The notes beneath the pieces are model-generated. The model did not search any database, was not told where the DNA came from, and saw only the letters and a program-made list of their open reading frames with translations. Shown piece by piece: positions 49,562 to 57,278 of a stretch of 64,000 bases of DNA. The stretch covers positions 1,133,954 through 1,197,953 of the forward strand of contig NZ_MDKB01000003.1 in NCBI RefSeq assembly GCF_001715295.1, written 5' to 3'. Every line of letters begins with the position of its first letter. The first letter of the stretch is position 1. The position numbers were made by a program, and so were the translations under genes. This DNA comes from Streptomyces griseus (GTDB lineage Bacteria > Actinomycetota > Actinomycetes > Streptomycetales > Streptomycetaceae).

Positions 49562-51937
49562 TCAGTCCCTCAGCAGGTCGGGGACACCGTTCCCGTCCGG
49601 CAGGTCCCGCTCGCCGGACACCACAGTCAGCTGCTGCGTCGCACGGGTGAGCGCCACGTACAGCACCCGCAGCCCCGCCGGGGACTCGTCCGCGATCTCC
49701 GCGGGCGAGACGACCACCGTGGCGTCGTACTCCAGGCCCTTCGCCTCCAGGCTGCCCAGCGCCACCACCCGCTCACCGAGTTCCTCGAGCCAGCCGCGGG
49801 CCTCGGCGCGGCGGTCCATCGCGACGACCACGCCGACGGTGCCGTCCACCTCCGCGAGGAGCCGGCGCGCCTCCTCGCGTACGGTCCCCGCGAGATCCCC
49901 GCCCCGCACCGGCTCGAAGCGCGGCTCCACCCCCGTGGAGCGGACCGCCGCCGGGGACTCCATCCCCGGCATGGCCAGGGCCAGCACCTTCGCCGCGAGC
50001 TCGGCGATCTCCGCCGGGTTGCGGTAGTTGACCGTGAGGGTGAAGTGGCGCCGGGGCCGGCTGCCGAGCGCCTCGTCACGGGCGGCGGACGCCTCGTCCG
50101 GGTCCGACCAGGAGGACTGGGCCGCGTCACCCACGATCGTCCAGGTGGCGTGCCGGCCCCGGCGGCCGACCATCCGCCACTGCATCGGTGTCAGGTCCTG
50201 TGCCTCGTCGACGATGACGTGCGCGTACTCGGTGCGCTCCGCCGCCAGCCGTTCCGCCCTCTCCCGCTGCGTCTCCTCACGCCGGGGCATCAGCTCCTCC
50301 AGGCCGGTGAGCTGGTCCAGCGGGTCGAGCTCGCGCTTCTTCTTCGGACGGTGCGGGGTACCCAGCAGCGTCTGCAGTTCGTCCAGGAGCGCCACGTCGT
50401 GCACGGAGAGGGCCCCCGTGCCGTCCTCGTCCAGCCGCTTCAGCGAGCGGGCGAGGCGGCGCACCTCGCCCTGGTTGAGGATTCGGCGCGCCCACCGGCC
50501 CAGCCGCCGCTCGTCGGCCATGGCGGCCAGCACCCGGCGCGGGGTGAGCTCCGGCCACCAGGCGTTCAGGAACTCCAGGAACACGGGCTCGGTGGAGACG
50601 TCCTCGTCGAACGAGGAGCGCAGCTCCGCGACGAGTTCGGGGTCGGTGTACCGGCCACGCCCCGACGACTTGCCCCACAGGGCGTCCAGGAGCAGCTTGC
50701 GGGCGCGGGGGCGCAGCAGGTTGACGGGCGCGGTGCCGCCGAGGACGTTGTGCCGGATGCGGCGGAGCTCGTCCGCGTCCAGTTCGAGCCGGGCGCCGAA
50801 GGCCACCACCCTCAGCCGGGTGGGGGTGCCCGCCCCGGCCGGGGCCTCTTCCTCGCCGAACGCGAGCTGCCCGTCCTGGGCCGCGGGGCGGGGAGCGGGC
50901 TGCTCCAGGGCCCCCCGGGCGGCCTTGCGCAGCACGTGCAGCATCCGGGAGGAACCCTTGATCCGGGCGACGGCGGGCTCGTCGTACGTGGTGGCCCCCT
51001 CGACGCCCGCCGCCTCGTCGGACAGGGAGCCGACCGCGCGGATCGCGACCTGGCCCTCCTCGCCCAGCGAGGGCAGCACGCCTTCGGTGTAAGCGACCAG
51101 GAGCGGGGTCGGAGAGACCACGAGGATGCCGCCCGCGTACCGGCGCCGGTCCTGGTAGAGCAGGTACGCGGCCCGGTGCAGGGCGACCGCCGTCTTGCCG
51201 GTGCCGGGCCCGCCGGACACCTCCGTGACGGAGGCGGCGGGGGCGCGGATCACCATGTCCTGCTCCGCCTGGATGGAGGAGACGATGTCGCGCATGGTGT
51301 GGCTGCGGGCCTGGCCCAGTGCGGCCATCAGGGCGCCGTCGCCGATGACGGGCAGCGTCTCACCGCCCAGGAACGCGGTCAGCTCCGGACGCATCAGGTC
51401 GTCCTCCACCCCGAGGACCCGGCGGCCCTTGGAGCGGATGACCCGCCGGCGTACGACCCTGCCCGGATCCCTGGGCGTCGACCGGTAGAACGGTGCGGCG
51501 GCCGGGGCCCGCCAGTCGATCACCAGCGGCGCGTAGTCGGCGTCGAGGACCCCTATGCGGCCGATGTGGAGCGTCTCGGCGATGTCGGCGGTGCCGTCCT
51601 CCCGGACGGCGTCGTCAGCGGGTTCGACCGAGGTGAACGCGCCGTCCGGGCCGCGCACGCCGTCCTTGCCGGCCAGCAGGTCGATCCTCCCGAAGAGGAA
51701 GTCCTCGAACTCGCTGTTCAGCCGGTTGAGGTGGACGCCGGCGCGGAAGACCTGGGCGTCGCGCTCGGCGAGCGCGCCGGGGGTACCCACCTGGCCCCGT
51801 TGACTGGCGTCACGCATGAGGAATTCGGCCTCGTGGATCTTCTCCTCGAGGCGGTGGTAGACCCGGTCCAGATGTTCTTGCTCGACACCGGTCTCCCGGT
51901 CCCGCAACGAATCGACAGCGGCATCCTGCGCGGCCAC
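49562..51937 (-). CDS. helD: HelD-family RNA polymerase-displacing ATPase
   Basis: A 791-residue UvrD-like SF1 protein from GTG 51937, with AAGGGGG upstream. The N-terminal coiled coil (about 10-90, HLDRVYHRLEEKIHEAEFL) would insert into the RNA polymerase secondary channel. Motif I is SGGPGTGKTAVALHR, motif II HVIVDEAQDLTPMQWR, motif III GDAAQSSW, and the C-terminal motifs VNYRN and YVALTRATQQL are present. HelD proteins dissociate stalled or rifamycin-bound RNA polymerase; some (HelR) confer rifamycin tolerance. Whether this one has that activity cannot be told. A possible short basic frame lies upstream. Confidence 0.9.
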   Translation of the reverse strand: MAAQDAAVDSLRDRETGVEQEHLDRVYHRLEEKIHEAEFLMRDASQRGQVGTPGALAERDAQVFRAGVHLNRLNSEFEDFLFGRIDLLAGKDGVRGPDGAFTSVEPADDAVREDGTADIAETLHIGRIGVLDADYAPLVIDWRAPAAAPFYRSTPRDPGRVVRRRVIRSKGRRVLGVEDDLMRPELTAFLGGETLPVIGDGALMAALGQARSHTMRDIVSSIQAEQDMVIRAPAASVTEVSGGPGTGKTAVALHRAAYLLYQDRRRYAGGILVVSPTPLLVAYTEGVLPSLGEEGQVAIRAVGSLSDEAAGVEGATTYDEPAVARIKGSSRMLHVLRKAARGALEQPAPRPAAQDGQLAFGEEEAPAGAGTPTRLRVVAFGARLELDADELRRIRHNVLGGTAPVNLLRPRARKLLLDALWGKSSGRGRYTDPELVAELRSSFDEDVSTEPVFLEFLNAWWPELTPRRVLAAMADERRLGRWARRILNQGEVRRLARSLKRLDEDGTGALSVHDVALLDELQTLLGTPHRPKKKRELDPLDQLTGLEELMPRREETQRERAERLAAERTEYAHVIVDEAQDLTPMQWRMVGRRGRHATWTIVGDAAQSSWSDPDEASAARDEALGSRPRRHFTLTVNYRNPAEIAELAAKVLALAMPGMESPAAVRSTGVEPRFEPVRGGDLAGTVREEARRLLAEVDGTVGVVVAMDRRAEARGWLEELGERVVALGSLEAKGLEYDATVVVSPAEIADESPAGLRVLYVALTRATQQLTVVSGERDLPDGNGVPDLLRD

Positions 51938-52220
51938 CGAGGCCCCCTTCTGACGTGCATCGGGCAGCCGTCAACCCTACGCGACAGGGGGGCTCCCCCG
52001 TGCACCCGCGACCCGGTTCTTTTTGAGGCGCTTCGCCTCGTTCCGCCTGATCCGGCCTGCGGGCCGTGCCTCCTCTCCCCCGCCACCCCGGCGGTCACGG
52101 GTGGCGCGGCGCGAACCGGGAAGGGCCGGCGGGCACGTACCGCACGCCGCGAGGCGGCGCCGGTGCCCGGCCACCCGCCCCCGGTCGCCGCAGACCGCGC
52201 CGGGACCCCGGCGCCGGGGT

Positions 52221-52784
52221 TCAGCGCTGCGGCGGGCCGTCGTGCAGGATCCTCTGGAACAGGTGGTGGTCCGCCCACGCGCCGTTGATGTGCAGGTAGC
52301 GCGGCGCCGTACCGACCCTCTCGAAGCCCGACTTGGCCAGCACCCGTTGCGAGGCCGCGTTGTCGACCACCGTGCCCGCCTCGATCCGGTGCAGCCCGAG
52401 GGTGTCCCGCGCAGCCTCGCAGACGCGGCCGACGGCGGCCGTCGCCAGCCCCTGGCCCGCCCGGCCGACGTCGACCCAGTAGCCGAGCCGGGCGTTGCGG
52501 AACGCCCCGCGCTCGATGGACGCGAGCGTCATCGCGCCCACGACCCGGTCCTCCTCGTCGGCCAGCACCCAGGGCATCGCGCGCCCGGCGTCCCGGTCCG
52601 CCAGCAGCCCGGCCAGGCGCTGCGCCTGACCCTCGGGGGTGTAGTAGCTCTCGGGACGCACGGGCTCCCAGGGACGCATGAAGGCACGGCTGCGGGTCAG
52701 CGCCTGCGCGAAGGACGCGGCGTCGCCGAGCACCGCGGGCCTCAGCCGGACGCCGGCGGTCAAGGGGTGGATGTCGTCGGTCAT
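52221..52784 (-). CDS. GNAT N-acetyltransferase, RimJ/RimL type
   Basis: A 187-residue acetyltransferase. Start MTDDIHPLTAGVRLRPAVLG. The acetyl-CoA binding segment with the R/Q-x-x-G-x-G/A loop is seen as VGRAGQGLATAAVGRVCEAA; the C-terminal QRVLAKSGFERVGTA is typical of RimJ-like enzymes acting on protein N-termini or small substrates. It lies 63 bases after nnaR on the same strand but may have its own promoter. Substrate unknown. Confidence 0.9.
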   Translation of the reverse strand: MTDDIHPLTAGVRLRPAVLGDAASFAQALTRSRAFMRPWEPVRPESYYTPEGQAQRLAGLLADRDAGRAMPWVLADEEDRVVGAMTLASIERGAFRNARLGYWVDVGRAGQGLATAAVGRVCEAARDTLGLHRIEAGTVVDNAASQRVLAKSGFERVGTAPRYLHINGAWADHHLFQRILHDGPPQR

Positions 52785-52847
52785 CCCCGCACGGTAACCG
52801 CCCCGGGATGCGAGGGCGTACGGGGTTCGGCAGCCGGCGTACGCGCC

Positions 52848-53990
52848 TCAGGTGCCCGCGTACTTGGTGTCGGCCGAGGGGTCAAGTGCCAGCCGGTAGC
52901 CGCGTTTGACGACGGTCTGGACCAGCCGCGGCGCCCCGAGCGACGAGCGCAGCCGGGCCATCGCCGTCTCCACCGCGTGCTCGTCCGTGCCGCTGCCCGG
53001 CAGCGCCCCCAGCAGGTCGGCGCGGGAGACGACCCAGCCCGGTCTGCGGGCGAGCGTGTGCAGCAGGGCCATGCCGGCGGGAGGTACCGGGCGCAGCGCC
53101 CCGTCGACGAGGACCGCGTGTCCCCTGATCTCGACCCGGTGCCCGGCGACCGGCAGTGTGCGGGAGCGGGCGGGCAGCTGGGCGCAGAGCAGCTGGACGA
53201 GCGGGCCGAGGCGGAAGCGTTCCGGCTGGACGGTGTCGACGCCCCGCGCCTGCAGCGGAAGGGCGGTGACCGGTCCCACGCAGGCCGCGAGGACGTCGTG
53301 GCCCAGGGCGGACAGCACCTCGGGGAGCATGCCCCGGGCCTCGGCCCGGTTCAGGTAGGAGGCGGCGGCGGGGGCGCTGGTGAAGGTGAGGGCGTCGAGG
53401 CCGCGGGCGACGGTGACGTCCAGCATGCGGTCGAGGGGTGCGATGTCCTCCGGGGGCATCCAGCGGTAGACGGGTACGCCGACCACCTCGGCGCCCGCCG
53501 CGCGGAGCGCCTCGACGAAGCCGGGCAGGGGCTCGCCGTGCAGCTGGAGGGCGACCCTGCGGCCCGAGACGCCCTCGTCCAGCAGCCGGTCCAGCACCTC
53601 GGCCATCGACTCGGAGCCGGGCGACCACGCCTCGGTGAGGCCGGCGGCCCGGACGGCGCCCTTGACCTTGGGGCCGCGGGCGAGCAGTTCGACGCCGCGC
53701 AGCAGGTCCAGGAGCGCCTCGCCGACGCCCCAGCCGTCCGCGGCCTCCACCCATCCCCGGAAGCCGATGGCGGTGGTGGCGACGACGACGTCGGGGGCGT
53801 GACCGATCAGTTCCTCGGTGGCGGCCAGGAGTTCGCTGTCGTCCGCGAGGGGCACGATCCGGAGCGCGGGCGCGTGCAGGACCGCGGCGCCCCTGCGCGC
53901 GAGGAGCGTCCCGAGCTCCTCGGCGCGACGGGCGGCGGTCACCCCGACCGTGAAGCCCGCGAGGGGCCCGTGCTGTGCGTCGTCGTGCAT
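52848..53990 (-). CDS. nnaR: NnaR-like regulator: uroporphyrinogen-III synthase domain fused to a winged helix
   Basis: A 380-residue two-domain protein. Residues about 8-255 are a HemD (uroporphyrinogen-III synthase) fold: GFTVGVTAARRAEELGTLL, VVVATTAIGFRGW, LDALTFTSAPAA. Residues about 290-372 are an OmpR-type winged helix: VVSRADLLGALPGSGTDEHAVETAMARLRSSL and TVVKRGYRLAL. This combination, next to a nitrate transporter, matches NnaR, the activator of nitrate/nitrite assimilation in S. coelicolor. The HemD part is more likely a sensor or siroheme-linked module than a heme-pathway enzyme here. It lies 130 bases downstream of narK. Confidence 0.9.
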   Translation of the reverse strand: MHDDAQHGPLAGFTVGVTAARRAEELGTLLARRGAAVLHAPALRIVPLADDSELLAATEELIGHAPDVVVATTAIGFRGWVEAADGWGVGEALLDLLRGVELLARGPKVKGAVRAAGLTEAWSPGSESMAEVLDRLLDEGVSGRRVALQLHGEPLPGFVEALRAAGAEVVGVPVYRWMPPEDIAPLDRMLDVTVARGLDALTFTSAPAAASYLNRAEARGMLPEVLSALGHDVLAACVGPVTALPLQARGVDTVQPERFRLGPLVQLLCAQLPARSRTLPVAGHRVEIRGHAVLVDGALRPVPPAGMALLHTLARRPGWVVSRADLLGALPGSGTDEHAVETAMARLRSSLGAPRLVQTVVKRGYRLALDPSADTKYAGT

Positions 53991-54120
53991 GGCGTGATAC
54001 CCGGCTCTCGTCCCGCTGGTGCTCGATGCTGCGGAGGACCGAGACTGCCAACCCTGCGTGACAGGCTCGGTTCACTTGCGTTTCCCGCCCGTTACGTCAC
54101 CTGACGCCCCCTGGCCATCG

Positions 54121-55452
54121 TCACACCTCGGCATAGCCGAGCCGGTGCTTCGCGGGCGTCTCCGCGGTGCGCCGAAGGTATACCGCCCAGGTGACGGTGA
54201 AGCAGGCGGCGTAGAGGACGAGGAAGGCCCAGAAGGCGGCCGTGCCGGCGCCCGAGGTCGCGAACGACTGCCGGAACGCGAGGTTGATCGCGAGGCCGCC
54301 CAGTGCGCCGACGGCGCCGATGAGCCCCATGGCCGCACCGGAGAGGCGCCGCCCGTAGGCCGCCGCCTCCTCGCCCCGCAAACCCTTGGCGACTCCCTGG
54401 GCGTGGAAGATGCCCGGGATCATCTTGAACGTCGATCCGTTGCCCAGTCCCGTGAGCACGAACAGCGCGATGAAGCCGACGAGGAAGACGGCCAGCGACT
54501 CGGTGCCGGAGGCGTGGACGACGACACCGGTCGCCGCCGCCATCGCCGCGAAGTTCCACAGGGTGATGCGGGCGCCGCCGTACCGGTCGGCCAGCCGCCC
54601 GCCCACGGGACGGATCAGGGAGCCGAGCAGCGGGCCGATGAAGGTGAGCGAGGCGGCCTGCAGCGGGGTCCGGCCGAACTGGGTCTGCAGGACCAGGCCG
54701 AAGGCGAAGCTGTACCCGATGAACGAGCCGAAGGTGCCGATGTAGAGCAACGACATGACCCAGGTGTGCGGATCGCGCACGGCCTGGAGAGCGGCCCCCG
54801 TGTCGTTCCGCACGGGCCTGAGGTTGTCCATGCGGAAGGCGGCGCAGAGCGCGGCGGCGATGATGAGGGGCACGTACACGCCGAGCACGATCCGCGGGTG
54901 CGCCGCGCCCGCCGTGCCGATCACCAGGAGGCCGACGAGCTGCACGACCGGTACGCCGATGTTGCCGCCGCCCGCGTTGAGTCCGAGCGCCCAGCCCTTC
55001 CTGCGGAGCGGGAAGAAGGCGTTGATGTTCGTCATCGAGGAGGCGAAGTTGCCGCCGCCGATGCCGGTGAGCCCGGCGACGACGAGAAACGTCGTGTACG
55101 AGGTCCCCGGCTCCATGACCACGAAGGCGGCGACGGTCGGTACGAGCAGCGACAACGAGCTGAAGATCGTCCAGTTGCGCCCGCCGAACAGGGCGACGGC
55201 GAAGGTGTACGGCACCCGGGCGACGGCCCCGACCAGGGTGGCCGTGGAGATCAGGAAGAACTTCCCGGCCGGGTCGATGCCGTACTCCGGTCCCATGAAC
55301 AGGACCATGACGGACCACAGGGACCAGACGGAGAAGCCGATGTGCTCCGAGAGCACCGAGAACCACAGGTTCCGCCGGGCGACACGCTCGCCCGTCCCAC
55401 GCCAGAAGGTCTCGTCCTCCGGCTCCCACTGCTCGATCCAACGACCGGCCAT
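54121..55452 (-). CDS. narK: NarK-type nitrate/nitrite transporter
   Basis: A 443-residue MFS protein with 12 helices. ATG 55452 is favoured over GTG 55455 because GGAGG then lies 6 bases upstream. The nitrate signatures are present: GIGGGNFASSMTNINAFFP in helix 5 and GLGNGSTFKMIPGIF in helix 11. The N-terminus is longer than usual (WIEQWEPEDETFWRGTGERV), as in actinobacterial NarK proteins. It takes up nitrate or extrudes nitrite. It is placed upstream of nnaR on the same strand, so both belong to nitrogen assimilation and are probably under GlnR/NnaR control. Confidence 0.92.
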   Translation of the reverse strand: MAGRWIEQWEPEDETFWRGTGERVARRNLWFSVLSEHIGFSVWSLWSVMVLFMGPEYGIDPAGKFFLISTATLVGAVARVPYTFAVALFGGRNWTIFSSLSLLVPTVAAFVVMEPGTSYTTFLVVAGLTGIGGGNFASSMTNINAFFPLRRKGWALGLNAGGGNIGVPVVQLVGLLVIGTAGAAHPRIVLGVYVPLIIAAALCAAFRMDNLRPVRNDTGAALQAVRDPHTWVMSLLYIGTFGSFIGYSFAFGLVLQTQFGRTPLQAASLTFIGPLLGSLIRPVGGRLADRYGGARITLWNFAAMAAATGVVVHASGTESLAVFLVGFIALFVLTGLGNGSTFKMIPGIFHAQGVAKGLRGEEAAAYGRRLSGAAMGLIGAVGALGGLAINLAFRQSFATSGAGTAAFWAFLVLYAACFTVTWAVYLRRTAETPAKHRLGYAEV

Positions 55453-55505
55453 CACGCGCCTCCACAGGGGTCGGGGTGTTGTGGTCCCGACGCTAGGGAG
55501 TCCGC

Positions 55506-55531
55506 GTTTCGGCGCGGTGCCACGAGGTGAC
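55506..55531. promoter_or_regulatory. Weak GlnR/NnaR-like site upstream of narK
   Basis: On the minus strand GTCAC, 16 bases, GAAAC occur about 55-80 bases before the narK ATG. GTnAC and GAAAC are GlnR-box elements but the spacing is not the consensus. Recorded as a weak candidate only. Confidence 0.2.
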
Positions 55532-55688
55532 CGGTGCGCAACCTTGCTCTCACTCCGCGGGCCGGGACGCGGTGAGCCGTGCCCGCCGCACCCCTCCCGG
55601 AGGGCTCAGCGCCTGTCGGGGGACCCGGGACCGTACGGCGGACGCGGTCCGGTGCGTGGCCGCTCGGTCAGAGGCCACCCACAGGCGC

Positions 55689-57278
55689 TCAGGCACGGCG
55701 GGGGCCCTTGTCCGCCCCGTTGGGCCACAGGCGCGGCCGGCGCTTGGCGGCCACGTCCTCGACCCAGCCGAAGGCCAGGATCGCGACACCGAGCAGCGGC
55801 CAGATCAGGACGAGGATGAGGCCGTCGTACGCCATCTCGACGTACGAGCCGAACGTGTCGCCGAACCACGGGATGTTCCAGGACTGGTCGATGATCTGCG
55901 CGGCCGCCATCAGCAGGATGTTGTGCCACAGGTAGATCGTCACGGCCCGGTTGTTGGCGAGGGTGACCAGGCTGTCCCAGCCGGCGAGCTTCCCGGGAAG
56001 CTGCTTCCAGGAGGGCGCGTACAGGAGCAGGATCGCGCAGAAGCCGAGGGACCAGGTGGCCTGGGCCAGCGGGATCTCGTCGAGGTTCCAGCCCTCCTCG
56101 GTGAGGTGGCCGGACGCCCACCAGAGGCCGAAGCCCATGACGATCGCGGCGCAGGACACCGCCAGGTAGCGGGGGATCTCCTCCAGCAGTCCGTCGTTGT
56201 GGGCGAAGCCGAGGATCCAGCAGGACCCGAAGACGGCGAAGTCGATCAGTACCTCGCCCCCCTCGCCGGGGACCGTGACGAGCTCGGTGCCGATGACCGC
56301 CGTGAGGACCACCGGGGCCAGCAGGGTGACCCACGGCAGCCTGCGGAAGGCCTTGAGCAGCAGGGGCGAGGCGAGCACGAACCAGAGGTAGGCGCGGATG
56401 TACCAGAGCGGTCCCGCCGCCTGGTCCGCCCAGGACACCTCGAGCCAGCCGCCTGCCGAGCCGCTCTCCTCGGGGTAGGGAGGGGTGCCGACCGGGAGGA
56501 GGTAGTAGCCGATCTTGACGAACCACCACAGCCCCTCCTCGCGGACGGGTTTCCAGCTGAGCGCGAACATCACCGGTACGGCGATGAGGGAGAACGCCCA
56601 CAGCGGGGGAAGCAGCCTGCGCAGCCGGCCGCGGATGACGCTCGCCGCGGGACGGGCCAGCGAGCGGGCCATCAGGGAGCCCGCCAGCGCGAACATCACG
56701 CCCATGGACGGGAAGAGCACGGTCAGCCAGGCCCAGCCGAACAGGTGGAAGCAGACGACGCGGACGAGGGCGACGGCCCGGAGCAGGTCCAGGTAGCGGT
56801 CGCGTCCCGGTTTCCCGGCGGCGGGCGCCACGGCGGGGTCGGCGGACCCCGGTGGCGCCGGGGCGTCCTCGGCCGGGTACGCGGCCGGGGCGGCGGGCTG
56901 CGGGGCGGTACGGGTCCCCCCGGGCACGGACTCGGCCGGCGCCGGGGCGGGGCCGCCTCCCGGATGCGCGGCGCCCTGCGCCGGGTACGCGCCACCGGCC
57001 GGGTGCGGGGTGCCGCGCTGCGGGTACGCGCCACCGGGCGCCGGGTACGCGCCGCCACCGGGCGGGTACGGGGTACCACGCTGCGGGTACGCGCCACCGG
57101 GCGCCGGGGGCGACCCGACGTGGCTCGGGTGGCCGCCGCTCGGCGGGTACGGGCCGCGGGCCGCCGGGGCGCGGCCGGGCGACGCCGACAGGGCGCCGCC
57201 GTCCTGGGCCCGGGTGCCGCCCTCCCCCGGCCGGGCGCCGCCGTGGCCGTCCTGCCAGGGTTCGTTCGGGTGGGTCAT
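55689..57278 (-). CDS. Acyltransferase-3 family membrane protein of the mat operon
   Basis: A 529-residue membrane acyltransferase. Start ATG 57278 forms an ATGA overlap with the matB stop; the open frame upstream through matA and matB is a frame coincidence. Residues 1-155 are disordered, Pro/Gly/Ala/Tyr repeats (GGAYPQRGTPYPPGGG type). From about 157 an acyltransferase-3 domain with about ten TM helices begins: RDRYLDLLRAVALVRVVCFHLFGW with the catalytic-type His. Such enzymes O-acylate extracellular glycans. The tight coupling suggests it modifies the MatB polysaccharide. Confidence 0.9.
   Translation of the reverse strand: MTHPNEPWQDGHGGARPGEGGTRAQDGGALSASPGRAPAARGPYPPSGGHPSHVGSPPAPGGAYPQRGTPYPPGGGAYPAPGGAYPQRGTPHPAGGAYPAQGAAHPGGGPAPAPAESVPGGTRTAPQPAAPAAYPAEDAPAPPGSADPAVAPAAGKPGRDRYLDLLRAVALVRVVCFHLFGWAWLTVLFPSMGVMFALAGSLMARSLARPAASVIRGRLRRLLPPLWAFSLIAVPVMFALSWKPVREEGLWWFVKIGYYLLPVGTPPYPEESGSAGGWLEVSWADQAAGPLWYIRAYLWFVLASPLLLKAFRRLPWVTLLAPVVLTAVIGTELVTVPGEGGEVLIDFAVFGSCWILGFAHNDGLLEEIPRYLAVSCAAIVMGFGLWWASGHLTEEGWNLDEIPLAQATWSLGFCAILLLYAPSWKQLPGKLAGWDSLVTLANNRAVTIYLWHNILLMAAAQIIDQSWNIPWFGDTFGSYVEMAYDGLILVLIWPLLGVAILAFGWVEDVAAKRRPRLWPNGADKGPRRA

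Noticed and set aside
52020..52050. GAGGCG-CTT-CGCCTC hairpin as a terminator
   Set aside because: The T-run lies on the wrong side of the stem for either strand, so it is not a standard intrinsic terminator.
50045..52288. A 747-residue plus-strand frame opposite the HelD gene
   Set aside because: HelD motifs are complete on the minus strand; the plus frame is shadow.
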